From assembly GCF_026008515.1 (NCBI RefSeq), contig NZ_BQYM01000006.1:1-64000 (forward strand): a DNA stretch of 64,000 nucleotides. The letters run 5' to 3'. Positions 16,931 through 24,899 of this stretch are shown here, one piece after another. Both the position numbers and the translations under genes were made by a program. Positions within the stretch are counted from its first letter, which is position 1; each line of letters begins with the position of its first letter. The DNA is from Hoyosella levis. Its GTDB lineage: Bacteria > Actinomycetota > Actinomycetes > Mycobacteriales > Mycobacteriaceae. The notes under the pieces were generated by a model, which made no database searches, was not told where the DNA came from, and saw only the letters and a list, made by a program, of their open reading frames with translations.

Positions 16931-17107
16931 GTCGTGGTGGACGGGAAACCGGTGCAAGACCGGTGCGGCCCTCGCCACTGTGATCGGGTAGCACGCGATC
17001 GTTCTCCAGCAATCCAGCCGGGGAGCCACTGGGGCATCGAGCGACAAGCCCTGGGAAGGCAGATCGTGCTGCGTGACAAGCCCATCAGCCAGGAGACCGG
17101 CCACGAC
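16931..17107 (+). ncRNA. Cobalamin riboswitch
   Basis: P1 arms GTCGTGG (16931-16937) and CCACGAC (17101-17107) close the element. Inside lie the conserved GGGAAACCGGTGCAAGACCGG segment around 16943, GCGGCCCTCGCCACTGT, the GCCACTGG segment near 17025, and the B12 box AGCCAGGAGACCGGCC (17087-17102). This order is that of the adenosylcobalamin riboswitch. It ends 41 bp before the TTG start of the binding-protein gene and should repress the transport operon when cobalamin is ample. Confidence 0.95.
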
Positions 17108-17148
17108 CAGCGATATCCGATTCCACGAGGACCTGGAAGGCGGTCACC

Positions 17149-18180
17149 TTGACCACCCGTCATCACGCCTGCGCGAAATTCCTCGCGCTCCTGGCGCTCC
17201 CCCTGCTCATTGCCAGCTGCGCCCCCTCCCCCGGAGCCACCGGAGCAGCCACGACCGCTCGCACGAACTGCGGCATCGACGTCACCGTCAACGAGCCACC
17301 GCAACGCATCTACGCCGCCTACCAGCCCGCCATCGAGGTGGCGCACGCGCTCGGCGCCAGCGAACGGCTCGTCGGCACCGCCTACCTCGACTCCGAGGTG
17401 CTGCCCGAGCATTCCGCGGCACAGGCTTCCGTGCCCTACGCCGAGGCGCTCCCCAGCCGCGACGAGCTGCTCGCCGCCCAGCCGGACTTCATCCTCTCCG
17501 GGTTCAACGGAGTGTTCTCCGAATCCTCCTCCAGCAGCGTTGGGACGCGCGCGAGCCTCGCAACGCTGGGCATCAGCACCTGGATCCTCAGCCCGCTATG
17601 CCCCAGCGCTGACGGCCTGGCCGACGAGGCGATCGACCCGGCCACTGTCACCTTCGACAGCATCTACGCCGACCTGCGCGACCTCGGCGCGCTCTGGGGC
17701 ACCCCCGAGCAGGCCAGCACCGTCATCACCGATATGCGGGCCCGCATCGCCGCTGTCGCCGAAGCTGTGGAGGGCGCCCCCCGGCCCTCCGTCGCGGTGG
17801 TCTCGCCCCGTGCCGACGGCACCCTCGGCATCGCGAGCGGCACCGACTTCGTCACCCGCATCATCGAGGCCGCCGGTGGCACCAACGCGTTCGCGGACCT
17901 GACCAGCAAGCGCAACATCACCATCGGCGAGGAGGAACTGCTGGCCCGCGATCCCGACGTCATCCTCACCAGCACCTGCTGCGATGCCTCCTACACCGAC
18001 GAGGATGCGCTGCCCGACGTGGCACGCCTCCGCGACAACCCAGCCCTCGCGACCCTGACAGCCGTGCGCGAGGACCAGGTGCACCCCTTCCTGTTCGCGG
18101 ACCGGGCCGCCAGCGTGCGAGCCGCGAGCGCCACCGAGAAGGTCGCGGCGATCCTGCATCCCGGCCTCATGGAGGACTGA
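17149..18180 (+). CDS. Corrinoid ABC transporter substrate-binding lipoprotein (BtuF-like)
   Basis: 343 residues from TTG 17149, chosen because GGAAGG lies 8 nt upstream and the next residues form a lipoprotein signal (LALLALPLLIASC, Cys at about 25). The mature part is a class III periplasmic-binding-protein fold with the two lobes joined by one long helix (VITDMRARIAAVAEAV). The family binds B12, haem or ferric siderophores; the riboswitch directly upstream makes cobalamin or a cobinamide the best guess. It overlaps the next gene by a TGATG. Confidence 0.88.
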   Translation: MTTRHHACAKFLALLALPLLIASCAPSPGATGAATTARTNCGIDVTVNEPPQRIYAAYQPAIEVAHALGASERLVGTAYLDSEVLPEHSAAQASVPYAEALPSRDELLAAQPDFILSGFNGVFSESSSSSVGTRASLATLGISTWILSPLCPSADGLADEAIDPATVTFDSIYADLRDLGALWGTPEQASTVITDMRARIAAVAEAVEGAPRPSVAVVSPRADGTLGIASGTDFVTRIIEAAGGTNAFADLTSKRNITIGEEELLARDPDVILTSTCCDASYTDEDALPDVARLRDNPALATLTAVREDQVHPFLFADRAASVRAASATEKVAAILHPGLMED

Positions 18181-19232
18181 TGGCGATCCAGGGTGCCGCC
18201 ATCACGGGCCGGCGCCCAGCGGCACCGCGCGCCGTCGCGCCCCAGCGGCAAACAATCGTCCTCGCTAGCGTGGCGGGCCTGCTCGTGCTGGTCGCTGGCG
18301 GATCGCTGCTCGTCGGCACGCATCCGCTCTCTCCGCGGCAAGTGGCGGGGGCACTGCTCGACTACCAGGGCACCACGGTCGACCGGATCGTCGCGCACAT
18401 CCGGCTGCCTCGACTCGTCACCGGTCTCCTCGCGGGGCTGGCGCTGGGCGGGGCCGGGGCGATCATGCAGGGGCTCACCCGCAATCCACTGGCTGGGCCG
18501 GGCGTGCTGGGCATCAACGCTGGCGCTGCGCTCGGCGCTGTCATCGCGATCGGGATGCTCGGTATCAGCAGCGTCACTGGCTATATCTGGTTCGCGCTGG
18601 CCGGGGGCGCGATCGTTGCCACGCTCGTCTACCTGCTCGGAGCGAGGGGACGGGGCGGAGCCACGCCGCTGGCATTGGTGCTGACCGGGGCGGCAGTGTC
18701 CGCGCTCGCCGCGTCCATCACGTCCGCCATCAGCCTGCTCGACCGCAGCGCTTTCCAGGATTTCCGGTTCTGGGTGGTGGGCTCGCTGACCCGCGCCGAT
18801 CTCGACGCCACGGTGGCGATACTGCCGTTCATCCTGGTCGGCGCGGTGCTGGCGCTCGCGGCGGGCCGCACCCTCGATGCCGTGGCGCTCGGTGATGACA
18901 TCGCGCGCAGCCTCGGGACCCGCCTGGCCCTGGCACGGATCACGTGCGCGGTCGCGGTGGTGCTGCTCGCCGGATCCGCTACTGCCCTTGCTGGGCCCAT
19001 CGTGTTCATCGGACTCGTGGTGCCGCACCTCGCACGTGCACTGGTGGGTACCGGCTACCGGGTGGTCACGCTCATGTCCATGCTGCTCGCCCCGCTCGTG
19101 CTCATCGCCGCCGACGCTGGTGGCCGCCTGCTCGTGGCGCCGCAGGAACTGCAGGTCGGCATCGTCACGGGCCTGATAGGTGCGCCGTTCTTCCTCGCGC
19201 TGGTCGGGCGGCGAAAGGTGGCGGCGCTGTGA
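18180..19232 (+). CDS. FecCD-family ABC permease, first subunit
   Basis: 350 residues with about ten membrane helices. Conserved FecCD motifs are visible: RLPRLVTGLLAGLALGGAGAIMQ-like entry, QGLTRNPLAGPGVLGIN, and GPIVFIGLVVPHLAR, which contacts the ATPase. It forms half of the cobalamin importer channel; the partner half is the next gene. B12 systems such as BtuCD use two copies of one permease, so a heterodimer here resembles siderophore systems. ATG 18180 overlaps the lipoprotein stop (TGATG). Confidence 0.9.
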   Translation: MAIQGAAITGRRPAAPRAVAPQRQTIVLASVAGLLVLVAGGSLLVGTHPLSPRQVAGALLDYQGTTVDRIVAHIRLPRLVTGLLAGLALGGAGAIMQGLTRNPLAGPGVLGINAGAALGAVIAIGMLGISSVTGYIWFALAGGAIVATLVYLLGARGRGGATPLALVLTGAAVSALAASITSAISLLDRSAFQDFRFWVVGSLTRADLDATVAILPFILVGAVLALAAGRTLDAVALGDDIARSLGTRLALARITCAVAVVLLAGSATALAGPIVFIGLVVPHLARALVGTGYRVVTLMSMLLAPLVLIAADAGGRLLVAPQELQVGIVTGLIGAPFFLALVGRRKVAAL

Positions 19233-20272
19233 ATATCCTCCCAGCGCGCGCGAGGGTGCTGCGCCATGGCAGCGCGTCGATCATCGTGGATCGGCCTAGC
19301 ACCAGCATCGGGATCATTGCGCTGCTGCTCGCGGCCGGGCTGGCCTGGTGGTCGCTGGGGCTGGGCGAGCTTCGCCTCACCAGCGACGACATCACACGCA
19401 TCATGGTGGGCGGCGGAACGCTCATCGAGCATGACGTCGTGGTCAGCACCCGCCTTCCACGGGCGATCGTTGCGGTGCTCGTCGGTGCCGCGCTCGGAGC
19501 ATCGGGGCAGATACTGCAGCGCATCGCCGCGAACCCCCTGGCCAGCCCCGATGTGCTGGGCATCAGCACGGGCGCCTCGCTGGGGGCGCTGGTCTCGCTG
19601 CTGCTGATCGGCGGCTCGGCAGTGGTCACCATGGTGGGCGCGCTCGTGGGTGCCGCCATCGCTGGCATGCTCGTGACCGGCATTGCATACGGGCACGGCG
19701 CCACGGGCTACCGGATCATCCTCGTCGGCATCGGCGTGGGCGCGCTCGGCTCCTCGCTGATCGCTCTGATCCTCACTCGTGCCGACAACTACGCTGCCCA
19801 CTCGGCCGCGATCTGGTTGACGGGAAGCCTCTCGAATCGTGGCTGGACGCATGTTCACGTGATCACGATGGCATTGGTCGTTGGCGTGCCCTTGCTGGCG
19901 GTGCTGGCCCGGCACTTGCCGGTGCTCGAGCTTGGCGATGATCTCGCGCAGATCCTCGCGGGCCGAGCGGCGGCGCTGCGAATCGGGCTGGTGGCGGTCG
20001 CGTGCGGGCTCGCCGCGCTCGCCACGGCCGCTGCGGGACCGATCGCGTTCGTTGCCCTGGTGGCCCCGCAGATCTCGCGGCTACTGCTCGGCGGCCGCAC
20101 GGGTGGCCCCTTCCTCTCTGCAGCAATCGGGGCAGTGCTGGTGATCAGCGCTGATCTCGCGGCGAAGCACCTGTTTCCCGTGGAACTGCCCGTGGGCATC
20201 CTCACTGCCTGCCTCGGCGCGCCCGTGCTGCTCGTCCTGCTTGCTCGTGCTGCCCGGAAAGGAAGCTTCTGA
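19229..20272 (+). CDS. FecCD-family ABC permease, second subunit
   Basis: 347 residues from GTG 19229, which overlaps the previous stop (GTGA). About ten helices, with RLPRAIVAVLVGAALGASGQ, QRIAANPLASPDVLGIS and GPIAFVALVAPQISRLL. It pairs with the upstream permease. The longer frame upstream is shadow of the first permease. Its own TGA overlaps the ATPase ATG, so five genes are packed stop-to-start from the lipoprotein to the CbiX-like gene. Confidence 0.9.
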   Translation: MNILPARARVLRHGSASIIVDRPSTSIGIIALLLAAGLAWWSLGLGELRLTSDDITRIMVGGGTLIEHDVVVSTRLPRAIVAVLVGAALGASGQILQRIAANPLASPDVLGISTGASLGALVSLLLIGGSAVVTMVGALVGAAIAGMLVTGIAYGHGATGYRIILVGIGVGALGSSLIALILTRADNYAAHSAAIWLTGSLSNRGWTHVHVITMALVVGVPLLAVLARHLPVLELGDDLAQILAGRAAALRIGLVAVACGLAALATAAAGPIAFVALVAPQISRLLLGGRTGGPFLSAAIGAVLVISADLAAKHLFPVELPVGILTACLGAPVLLVLLARAARKGSF

Positions 20273-21057
20273 TGGCTCTCGCGACAACCAGCCTCGCGCT
20301 CGGCTATGGCGATCAGCGCATCGTGGATGACGTGACCCTCGCTGTCGAGCCCGGCACGTTCACGGTGATCGTGGGCCCCAATGGGTGTGGCAAGTCCACG
20401 CTGCTGCGTGGCATGGCGCGCCTGCTGCGGCCCCGCGCCGGATCAGTCCTGCTCGATGGCCGCGTGCTCGCCGAGCTGCCGGCCCGCGAGCTCGCCCGCG
20501 CGATCGGCATGCTGCCGCAGCACCCGCTCGCCCCCGAGGGGGTGACCGTGGCCGAGCTCGTGGCCCGTGGGCGACACCCCCACCAGAGCTGGTTCCGGCA
20601 ATGGTCCACCGCGGATGAGAACGCGGTCCGGAGCGCGCTCGACGCAGCGGGGCTGTCCGACATGGCGGAGCATCGGGTTGATGAGCTCTCCGGCGGGCAG
20701 CGGCAGCGCGCGTGGATCGCCCTCGCCCTCGCTCAGGATGCACCCGTGATGCTGCTCGATGAGCCCACCACGTTCCTGGACCTCGCGCACCAGCTGGAGG
20801 TGCTTGACCTGCTCGCTGGACTGCGGGGCTCGCGTGGGCGCACGATCATTGCCGTGCTGCATGACCTGGACCTCGCGTCGCGCTACGCCGATCGGCTCGT
20901 GGTGATGAGTGGGGGCGCGGTAGTGGCGAGCGGCCCGCCGCGCGAGGTGGTCACCCCTGAGCTGGTGCGGGAGGTCTTCGGCGTGGACTGCATCGTTGTT
21001 GATGATCCGTTGTCCGGGACACCCATGGTGATCCCCCGGCCGAGGAGGTCCGTATGA
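20272..21057 (+). CDS. ABC transporter ATPase (BtuD/FecE-like)
   Basis: 261 residues with all ATPase motifs: Walker A GPNGCGKST (residue about 38), Q-loop MLPQHPLAPEG, ARGRHPHQ (FecE-branch helix), signature LSGGQRQRAW, Walker B VMLLDEP, D-loop TTFLDL and the switch His in VLHDLDLA. It energises the two permeases. The RGRHP stretch is standard for iron-siderophore and B12 ATPases. ATG 20272 overlaps the second permease stop. Confidence 0.92.
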   Translation: MALATTSLALGYGDQRIVDDVTLAVEPGTFTVIVGPNGCGKSTLLRGMARLLRPRAGSVLLDGRVLAELPARELARAIGMLPQHPLAPEGVTVAELVARGRHPHQSWFRQWSTADENAVRSALDAAGLSDMAEHRVDELSGGQRQRAWIALALAQDAPVMLLDEPTTFLDLAHQLEVLDLLAGLRGSRGRTIIAVLHDLDLASRYADRLVVMSGGAVVASGPPREVVTPELVREVFGVDCIVVDDPLSGTPMVIPRPRRSV

Positions 21058-21725
21058 GCGCGGAGCAGGAGCCAAGGGTGATCCTGGTGGCACGGCCCAC
21101 GCCCTCTGGCGTCGATGAACGATCGGTGCGATCGCTTGCCGAGGCGGTGGGGGCGCGCTGGGCGGTGCTGGACCAGGGCGAGCCGTCGGTGCATGACGAG
21201 CTTGATCTCGCAACCCGCTACTACTCGGCTGTCGTGCTGGTACCGCTGGCGGTTCCGCGGGATCGGTACCTGGAGACTTGGCTGGCGCGCGTGGTGGCGA
21301 ACTGGCGGGAGACGCGCGGCAACAGCGAGCTCGAGGTGCGGATCACTGACGGCCTTGATGCCACAGCAGGACTGGCGGCCTCAGTCGTGGAGCTGATCGC
21401 CGACGGGGGCCGGGATGTGCGGGCGAGCCCGCGGGCGTTCCGGAGCCCGGAGTGGTCGGAGATCCCCGCGCACCAGGCGCACGTGGTGGTGTGCCGGGGC
21501 CCGCGCTGCACGGCGCACGGCGCGGGCGAGGTGCATCGGGCGCTGGTGCGCGAGCTGCTCGATGCCCCGGTGCTGATGTCGGCGAGCGGATGCCTCACGC
21601 CGTGCAACCTCGGGCCGCTGGTCGTGACGTACCCGGACGGCACGTGGCATGCGAATATCACGCCCGAGAGCGCGCGGGATGTTGCTGCGAGAATTCGGGA
21701 AACAATTGACGACAAAGCGTTGTGA
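21054..21725 (+). CDS. CbiX-like domain fused to a thioredoxin-like [2Fe-2S] ferredoxin
   Basis: 223 residues, last gene of the B12 operon. Residues 1 to about 120 look like half of a CbiX/sirohydrochlorin chelatase fold (VILVARPTPSGVDERSVRSLA, then SAVVLVPLAVPRDRYLE), although the metal-binding His of the usual H-G start is missing. Residues about 140-220 form a shethna/Trx-like ferredoxin: VVVCRGPRCTAHGAG, then SGCLTPCNLGPLVVTYPDG, four cysteines of the expected CX4C (CRGPRC)...CX3C type. A role in corrinoid reduction, cobalt handling or ring remodelling after import is inferred from operon and domains. ATG 21054 overlaps the ATPase stop. Confidence 0.78.
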   Translation: MSAEQEPRVILVARPTPSGVDERSVRSLAEAVGARWAVLDQGEPSVHDELDLATRYYSAVVLVPLAVPRDRYLETWLARVVANWRETRGNSELEVRITDGLDATAGLAASVVELIADGGRDVRASPRAFRSPEWSEIPAHQAHVVVCRGPRCTAHGAGEVHRALVRELLDAPVLMSASGCLTPCNLGPLVVTYPDGTWHANITPESARDVAARIRETIDDKAL

Positions 21726-21997
21726 TTTCTTACCCGTAGATCGGGTGGGGGCGGCTCGATTCGCCGCTTCCAGTGCTGCCATAATATGCACATCATGTAA
21801 CAAACACGCAGGCCAGATGCATGTTTTGCAAGATTCTGTCATTAATAAATGGTTCAATCATCTCAGGAAAAACATATCGATTATTGCTATCCTGGACCTG
21901 ACCCACAACGCCGATGGCATGGGGAGGTGTCGCTATAGGAAGCCACAATGAAATGAAGCACGACCCATTTCGGATACACGCAAAGGCGGTAGCACCC

Positions 21998-22339
21998 ATG
22001 GCACGATCACTCTCCACGCGCGCACGCACCAGCCTCGTCGCAGCAGCATCAGCAACCGCACTGCTCCTCGCCCCAGCTAGTGCCCTCGCCGGCGGATTCA
22101 GCTTCGGCGGAAACGCAAGCGGCGGCGGTGGGCTCTCCTTCACCTGCTGCAGCTTCTCCCTCGACGGCGGAGCCAGCGCGGGCGGTGGCGGAACTACCTC
22201 GGGCGGCGACGGCAGCGCCGAGGGCTCGGCCACCGCGACGTTCGGCGACTTCACCCTCGGCGGCGGCGGCAGCGCAGGCGGCTCCGGTGGCTCCACCGGC
22301 GGCAGCGGCAACCTTGGTGCGTTCTTCGGCTTCGGCTAG
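21998..22339 (+). CDS. Small secreted Gly/Ser-rich protein
   Basis: 113 residues. A clear Sec signal (TRARTSLVAAASATALLLAPASALA, cut after ALA near residue 32) precedes a mature part of Gly, Ser and Thr with phenylalanines at intervals (FSFGGN, LSFTCCSFSLDGG, TFGDFTLGG) and ends GAFFGFG. The paired Cys could form a disulfide. Repeats of the type F-x-LGG/GGGGSAGG suggest a beta-rich, aggregating or wall-associated protein. ATG 21998 has AAAGGCGG upstream. The 270 bp before it are A/T-rich, hold no other gene, and may carry the promoter. Function unknown; a longer Gly-rich secreted protein lies at 48228. Confidence 0.72.
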   Translation: MARSLSTRARTSLVAAASATALLLAPASALAGGFSFGGNASGGGGLSFTCCSFSLDGGASAGGGGTTSGGDGSAEGSATATFGDFTLGGGGSAGGSGGSTGGSGNLGAFFGFG

Positions 22340-22358
22340 TCCGCACCCTCCCTACTAA

Positions 22359-22388
22359 CCGGCCCGGCACTGAATACTGCCGGGCCGG
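22359..22388. terminator. Bidirectional hairpin terminator
   Basis: CCGGCCCGGCA (22359-22369) and TGCCGGGCCGG (22378-22388) pair perfectly over 11 bp with an 8-nt loop. It lies between the convergent Gly-rich protein and sodium channel genes, 16 bp before the channel stop. Confidence 0.85.
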
Positions 22389-22403
22389 ACCCATGCGCGG
22401 CGC

Positions 22404-23222
22404 TCACTGCCCCAGCCGCTGCTCCAGCTCCGCGAGGCGCGCGTTCACCGAGCGCAGCAGCTCCAGCATCTCCGTGCGCTCGTCGTGGGCTTGCCGGTCC
22501 TCCTCGGCCCGCTCGGCGCGCACCTCCTCGTCGTGCACCTCCTGGGTGGCGCTGACGATGATCGCGATGAACAGGTTAAGCACCATGAAGCTCGAGATAA
22601 GGATGAACGGCACGAAGTACACCCACGCGTAGGGGTACTCCTCCATGACGGGGCGGGCGATGCCCATCGACCAGCTCTCCAGCGTCATCACCTGGAAGAG
22701 GCTGTAGATGCTGCGGCCGAGGTTGCCGAACCAGTCGGGAAAGCGATCGCCGAACAGTTCGGTGCCCATGACGCCGAAGATGTAGAACATCATGCCGAGC
22801 AGTGCTGCTGTCCACCCGATGCCGGGCATCGCCTGGATAAGTGATTCGATGATCATGCGCAGCCGCTTGACGGTGGAGAGCAGCCGCAGCACGCGCAGGA
22901 TGCGGAGCGTGCGCAGGATCGCCAGCGGGCCGGACGTCGGCACCAGCGCGATCGCCACGATGATGAAGTCGAACACGTTCCAGCCGGATCGGAAGAACCG
23001 CGGCCCGAACGCGAGCAGCTTCGTCGCGATCTCCACCACGAACACCGCGAGGATCGCCTGGTTCAGCGCCGTGAGCACCGGCCCCACTGCCGCCCGCACC
23101 GAATCCGAGGTCTCCAGGCCCAGGATCACGGCGTTGAGCAGGATCAGCACCGTGATCACGCCCCGTGCCCGGCGCGATTCCACGAAGTCCCCGAGCTGCT
23201 GCCGCCATGCGCTGCGCGCCAT
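22404..23222 (-). CDS. Bacterial voltage-gated sodium channel (NaChBac/NavAb-like)
   Basis: 272 residues, one six-helix channel domain per chain, four chains per pore. S4 shows Arg every third residue (RTLRILRVLRLLSTVKR). The pore has the selectivity filter TLESWS, the bacterial Nav signature, inside VMTLESWSMGIARP. The C-terminus is a charged coiled coil (EVRAERAEEDRQAHDER, then LLRSVNARLAELEQRL) that should tetramerise the channel. ATG 23222 follows GAGAAGAGGCGGGG; ATG 23255 would add 11 residues. Most such channels were described from halophilic or marine bacteria; its role here is unknown. Monocistronic. Confidence 0.92.
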   Translation of the reverse strand: MARSAWRQQLGDFVESRRARGVITVLILLNAVILGLETSDSVRAAVGPVLTALNQAILAVFVVEIATKLLAFGPRFFRSGWNVFDFIIVAIALVPTSGPLAILRTLRILRVLRLLSTVKRLRMIIESLIQAMPGIGWTAALLGMMFYIFGVMGTELFGDRFPDWFGNLGRSIYSLFQVMTLESWSMGIARPVMEEYPYAWVYFVPFILISSFMVLNLFIAIIVSATQEVHDEEVRAERAEEDRQAHDERTEMLELLRSVNARLAELEQRLGQ

Positions 23223-23330
23223 CCCCGCCTCTTCTCCCCCACGTTGTGCGTGCATCGCGGATTCTAGCGAGAACCACCCAATCCCGGCGGTCGGCGGCTC
23301 CCTCGTGCTCCCGGCGCTAGCATCGGGGGC

Positions 23331-24764
23331 ATGGTTGCTGGCGGCATGGATTCTGGTGTGCTTCGGGACGAGACGTCGTGGCGGTGGCGGGACGCGCTGC
23401 CGAGCCTGATGGACTTCGTGCGGATCCCCGCGCTCTCCCCCGCTTTCGATGCCCGCTGGGACGAGACGGGGCATCTCGACGCGGCTATCGAGCATGCGCG
23501 CGCCTGGATCGCCTCTCGTGACATCCCCGGCGCGAGCATCGTGGTGGAGCGCCTGCCGGGCCGGTCCCCGGTGCTGGTGGTGGATGTTCCCGCCACGCCC
23601 GGCTCGACCGCGCTAGGAACGACTTTGCTGTATGGGCACCTGGACAAGCAGCCGGGCCTCGACGGCTGGTCGGAGGGCCTGGGTCCGTGGGAGCCGGTGA
23701 TGCGCGAGGGCCGGTTGTTCGGCCGCGGCTCCGTCGACGATGGCTATGCCGGCTTCGCCGCGATCACCGCGATCGAGGCGGTGCAGGCCGCTGGCGGCGA
23801 GCATCCGCGGTGCGTGCTGCTGCTCGAGACGAGCGAGGAATCCGGCAGCCCTGATCTTCCCGCGTACCTCGACCATCTCGCCGGCATCCTGGGCACCGTC
23901 TCCCTGGTGGTGTGCCTGGATTCCGGTGCCGGCGACTACGAGCGCATGTGGCTGACAACGTCGCTGCGGGGGCTCGCCTCGGTGACGCTGTCAGTCTCCA
24001 CCTTGCGCTCGGGCGTGCATTCGGGCATGGCCGGAGGCCCGGTGGCATCGTCGTTCCGCATCGCGCGGGCGCTGCTCGACCGTATCGAGGACCCCGCGAC
24101 CGGCGAGATCCTGCTGCCGGAGCTGCACGGAAACATCCCCGCCGACCGCATCGCCGAGACCGAGGCCGCCGCCGCGACCCTGCCGGGCGCGTGGCAGGCG
24201 ATGCTGCCGCTGCAGGAGGGCGTGGTCCTCGACAGCGAGGACGAAGTGGAGCTGCACCTGCTCAACACTTGGCGCCCATCGCTGGAAGTCATCGGCGCGG
24301 ATGGGCTGCCGATGCCCGCCGATGCGGGGAACGTGCTGCGGCCGTCCACGACGCTGCGGTTGAGCTTCCGGCTCCCTCCGACCGTCGACGCCGATACCGC
24401 CGTGGACGCGATCACCCGCTCGCTGACGGCCGACCCGCCGCGCGGGGCGCGGGTGAGCGTCAGCGACAGCGAGGCCGCGAACGGCTGGAACGCGCCCACC
24501 ACCGCGCCGTGGCTGGCCGGGGCCCTCGATAAGGTGAGCGACTCTGTCTTCGGCAGTCAATGGCGCGCTCTCGGCGTCGGCGGGTCCATCCCCTTCATGG
24601 GGCTGCTGCACGAGGCGCATCCCGGCGCCCAGTTCGTGATCACCGGCGCCCTCGGCCCCGACAGCAACGCGCACGTGCCCGATGAGTCCTTGAACGTCGC
24701 GTTCGCCGGGCGCATCACCGAGGGCATCGCCCACATCCTCCACAGGGCCGCTACCAGCATGTAG
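23331..24764 (+). CDS. M20-family metallopeptidase
   Basis: 477 residues. Zinc and catalytic motifs are in order: YGHLDKQPG (first His and catalytic Asp), GRGSVDDGYAG, ETSEESGSPD (catalytic Glu pair), CLDSGAGDY and a late GALGPDSNAH-VPDE His. The dimerisation lid lies about residues 215-370. It is of the CNDP/dipeptidase type and should hydrolyse dipeptides or N-acyl amino acids in the cytoplasm. ATG 23331 is used; ATG 23346 is close behind. It is followed by 135 bp that carry a possible RNA hairpin (CCCTGTTGCG against CGCAGCAAACGGGG, about 24846-24880) before the permease gene. Confidence 0.88.
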   Translation: MVAGGMDSGVLRDETSWRWRDALPSLMDFVRIPALSPAFDARWDETGHLDAAIEHARAWIASRDIPGASIVVERLPGRSPVLVVDVPATPGSTALGTTLLYGHLDKQPGLDGWSEGLGPWEPVMREGRLFGRGSVDDGYAGFAAITAIEAVQAAGGEHPRCVLLLETSEESGSPDLPAYLDHLAGILGTVSLVVCLDSGAGDYERMWLTTSLRGLASVTLSVSTLRSGVHSGMAGGPVASSFRIARALLDRIEDPATGEILLPELHGNIPADRIAETEAAAATLPGAWQAMLPLQEGVVLDSEDEVELHLLNTWRPSLEVIGADGLPMPADAGNVLRPSTTLRLSFRLPPTVDADTAVDAITRSLTADPPRGARVSVSDSEAANGWNAPTTAPWLAGALDKVSDSVFGSQWRALGVGGSIPFMGLLHEAHPGAQFVITGALGPDSNAHVPDESLNVAFAGRITEGIAHILHRAATSM

Positions 24765-24899
24765 TGGTGTGACGTCCGGCACGCGGTCGCGAATGTTGCG
24801 GGCCTGCAATGCCGGCGTCACCAATGAGCCCCACACTCATCGGTGATCCCTGTTGCGATGGAGAACGCAGCAAACGGGGACGGTACCTAGGAGGAGCCA

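Noticed and set aside
24765-24899. Riboswitch before the AzgA-like permease
   Set aside because: One hairpin with a G-U pair is present, but none of the conserved bases of purine, xanthine or guanidine riboswitches.
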